A DNA stretch of 64,000 nucleotides from Ruminococcus sp. UBA6407 (GTDB lineage: Bacteria; Bacillota; Clostridia; Oscillospirales; Ruminococcaceae): contig DJPR01000006.1 in the NCBI GenBank assembly GCA_002438605.1, positions 44,964 to 108,963 of the forward strand, written 5' to 3'. Shown here in pieces: positions 63,124 to 64,000 of the stretch (positions are counted from its first letter, which is position 1; each line of letters starts with the position of its first letter). A model generated the notes under the pieces. The model was not told the origin of the DNA. It saw nothing but the letters and a program-made list of their open reading frames with translations, and did not search any database. Both the position numbers and the translations under genes were made by a program.

Positions 63124-63148
63124 ATATTAAAAATGGAGGCAGATACCC

Positions 63149-64000
63149 ATGTCAAAAATTAAAATGACTACTCCCCTCGTTGAGATGGACGGAGATGAAA
63201 TGACCAGAATACTCTGGAAATGGATAAAGGAAATTCTCCTTGAACCTTATGTTGAACTCAACACAGAGTACTATGATTTAGGTCTTGAACACAGAGAAAA
63301 GACAAAAGATAAAGTGACTTTTGATTCTGCTGAAGCTACAAAGAAGTATGGCGTTGCAGTAAAGTGTGCAACAATAACACCTAACGCTGCAAGAATGCCT
63401 GAATATAATCTTACAGAAATGTGGAAGTCACCAAACGGTACAATAAGAGCTATCCTTGACGGTACTGTTTTCAGAACTCCGATCATTGTAAAGGGTATTG
63501 AACCATATATACCTACATGGACAAAGCCTATTACAATCGCACGTCATGCTTACGGTGATGTTTACAAAAATACGGAATTAAGAGTACAGAAAGGCAGTAA
63601 GGCTGAGCTTGTCGTTACTGATAAAGACGGAAATGAAACTCGTGAGCTTATTCATGATTTTACAAATTCAGACGGTATTATTCAGGGATTGCATAACCTC
63701 GACAACAGTATTGCAGGTTTTGCAAGAGCCTGCCTTAATTACGGACTTGATCTGAAGCAGGATGTATGGTTTGCAACTAAGGATACAATTTCTAAAAAGT
63801 ATGACCATAGATTCAAGGATATTTTCCAGGAAATATATGATAATGAATATAAGGAAAAGTATGAGGCAGCAGGTATAGAATATTTCTATACACTCATAGA
63901 TGACGCTGTTGCAAGAGTTATTCGTTCAAACGGCGGATACATATGGGCATGCAAAAATTATGACGGTGATGTAATGTCAGACATGGTTTCGACTGCTTAC
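63149..64000 (+). CDS. icd: NADP-dependent isocitrate dehydrogenase (3' end outside window)
   Basis: 284 codons are visible and the frame is open at the window edge; the family is about 400 residues. It is the homodimeric, eukaryote-like subfamily: [22 protein letters not shown] at the N-terminus, [36 protein letters not shown] and [20 protein letters not shown]. Start ATG at 63149 with GGAGG nine bases before. It converts isocitrate to 2-oxoglutarate, completing the short path begun by aconitase. Confidence 0.96.
   Translation, partial: MSKIKMTTPLVEMDGDEMTRILWKWIKEILLEPYVELNTEYYDLGLEHREKTKDKVTFDSAEATKKYGVAVKCATITPNAARMPEYNLTEMWKSPNGTIRAILDGTVFRTPIIVKGIEPYIPTWTKPITIARHAYGDVYKNTELRVQKGSKAELVVTDKDGNETRELIHDFTNSDGIIQGLHNLDNSIAGFARACLNYGLDLKQDVWFATKDTISKKYDHRFKDIFQEIYDNEYKEKYEAAGIEYFYTLIDDAVARVIRSNGGYIWACKNYDGDVMSDMVSTAY

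Overview
The window looks like chromosomal DNA of an AT-rich, spore-forming member of the Clostridia, most likely a Ruminococcus-type Oscillospiraceae. The evidence is a PolC-type replicase, a GatCAB amidotransferase, an NAD-dependent DNA ligase, an alanine T-box leader, glgA/glgB, AdhE, and a sporulation set (SpoIIID, SpoIIGA-SigE, YunB) in one stretch. No rRNA, tRNA, CRISPR array, phage or complete transposase gene was seen. The genus assignment is inference from gene content.

Layout. Positions 1-4.0 kb: an AraC-type regulator on the minus strand, then two surface proteins on the plus strand, a zinc-ligand-less VanY-like protein and an orphan peptide-binding lipoprotein. Positions 4.1-4.3 kb: a candidate small RNA with its own promoter and terminator. 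Positions 4.3-20.2 kb, minus strand: spoIIID, glgA, glgB, a DHHW protein plus MBOAT pair whose catalytic residues are substituted, an RNase M5-like TOPRIM protein, holA, comEC with a dead C-terminal domain, a phosphoribosyltransferase, a HIT protein, alaS under a T-box, and a penicillin-binding protein. Positions 20.5-23.4 kb: adhE on the plus strand with a strong promoter and a long structured leader.

Positions 23.4-33.9 kb, minus strand: sigE and spoIIGA (with a long-spaced spoIIG-like promoter), an IS-like relic, an AI-2E family transporter, gatB, a three-hairpin repeat, gatA, gatC, ligA, yunB and a cysteine-rich protein. Positions 34.0-43.4 kb: a complete histidine operon, hisZ-G-D-C-B-H-A-F-I-E. 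It is interrupted between hisA and hisF by about 1.6 kb carrying three small unrelated genes flanked by duplicated copies of the hisA end and the hisF upstream region. Positions 43.4-54.9 kb: the clostridial core cluster pyrH-frr-uppS-cdsA-(SDR)-dxr-rseP-ispG-polC, which couples UMP synthesis, ribosome recycling, isoprenoid and phospholipid precursors, site-2 proteolysis and replication.

Positions 55-58 kb: a DUF1292 protein and a PAS-GGDEF-EAL protein whose EAL motifs are intact and whose GGDEF motif is not. Positions 58.2-64 kb, plus strand: an unrecognised 57-residue acidic protein, a LacI-type regulator, a DUF5662 protein, aconitase, a bacterial PARG-type macrodomain protein and the start of NADP-isocitrate dehydrogenase, which runs off the end. 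Aconitase and isocitrate dehydrogenase would supply 2-oxoglutarate for glutamate.

Two themes cut across the window. A family of short palindromes with GGTGTTGCCTTAA-like ends is scattered through the intergenic gaps (about eight copies), sometimes supplying a neighbour's stop codon. Several intact reading frames carry substitutions at the catalytic residues of their families (VanY-like, DHHW, MBOAT, ComEC C-terminus, GGDEF). Start codons TTG and GTG are frequent and were chosen here from ribosome-binding-site spacing.
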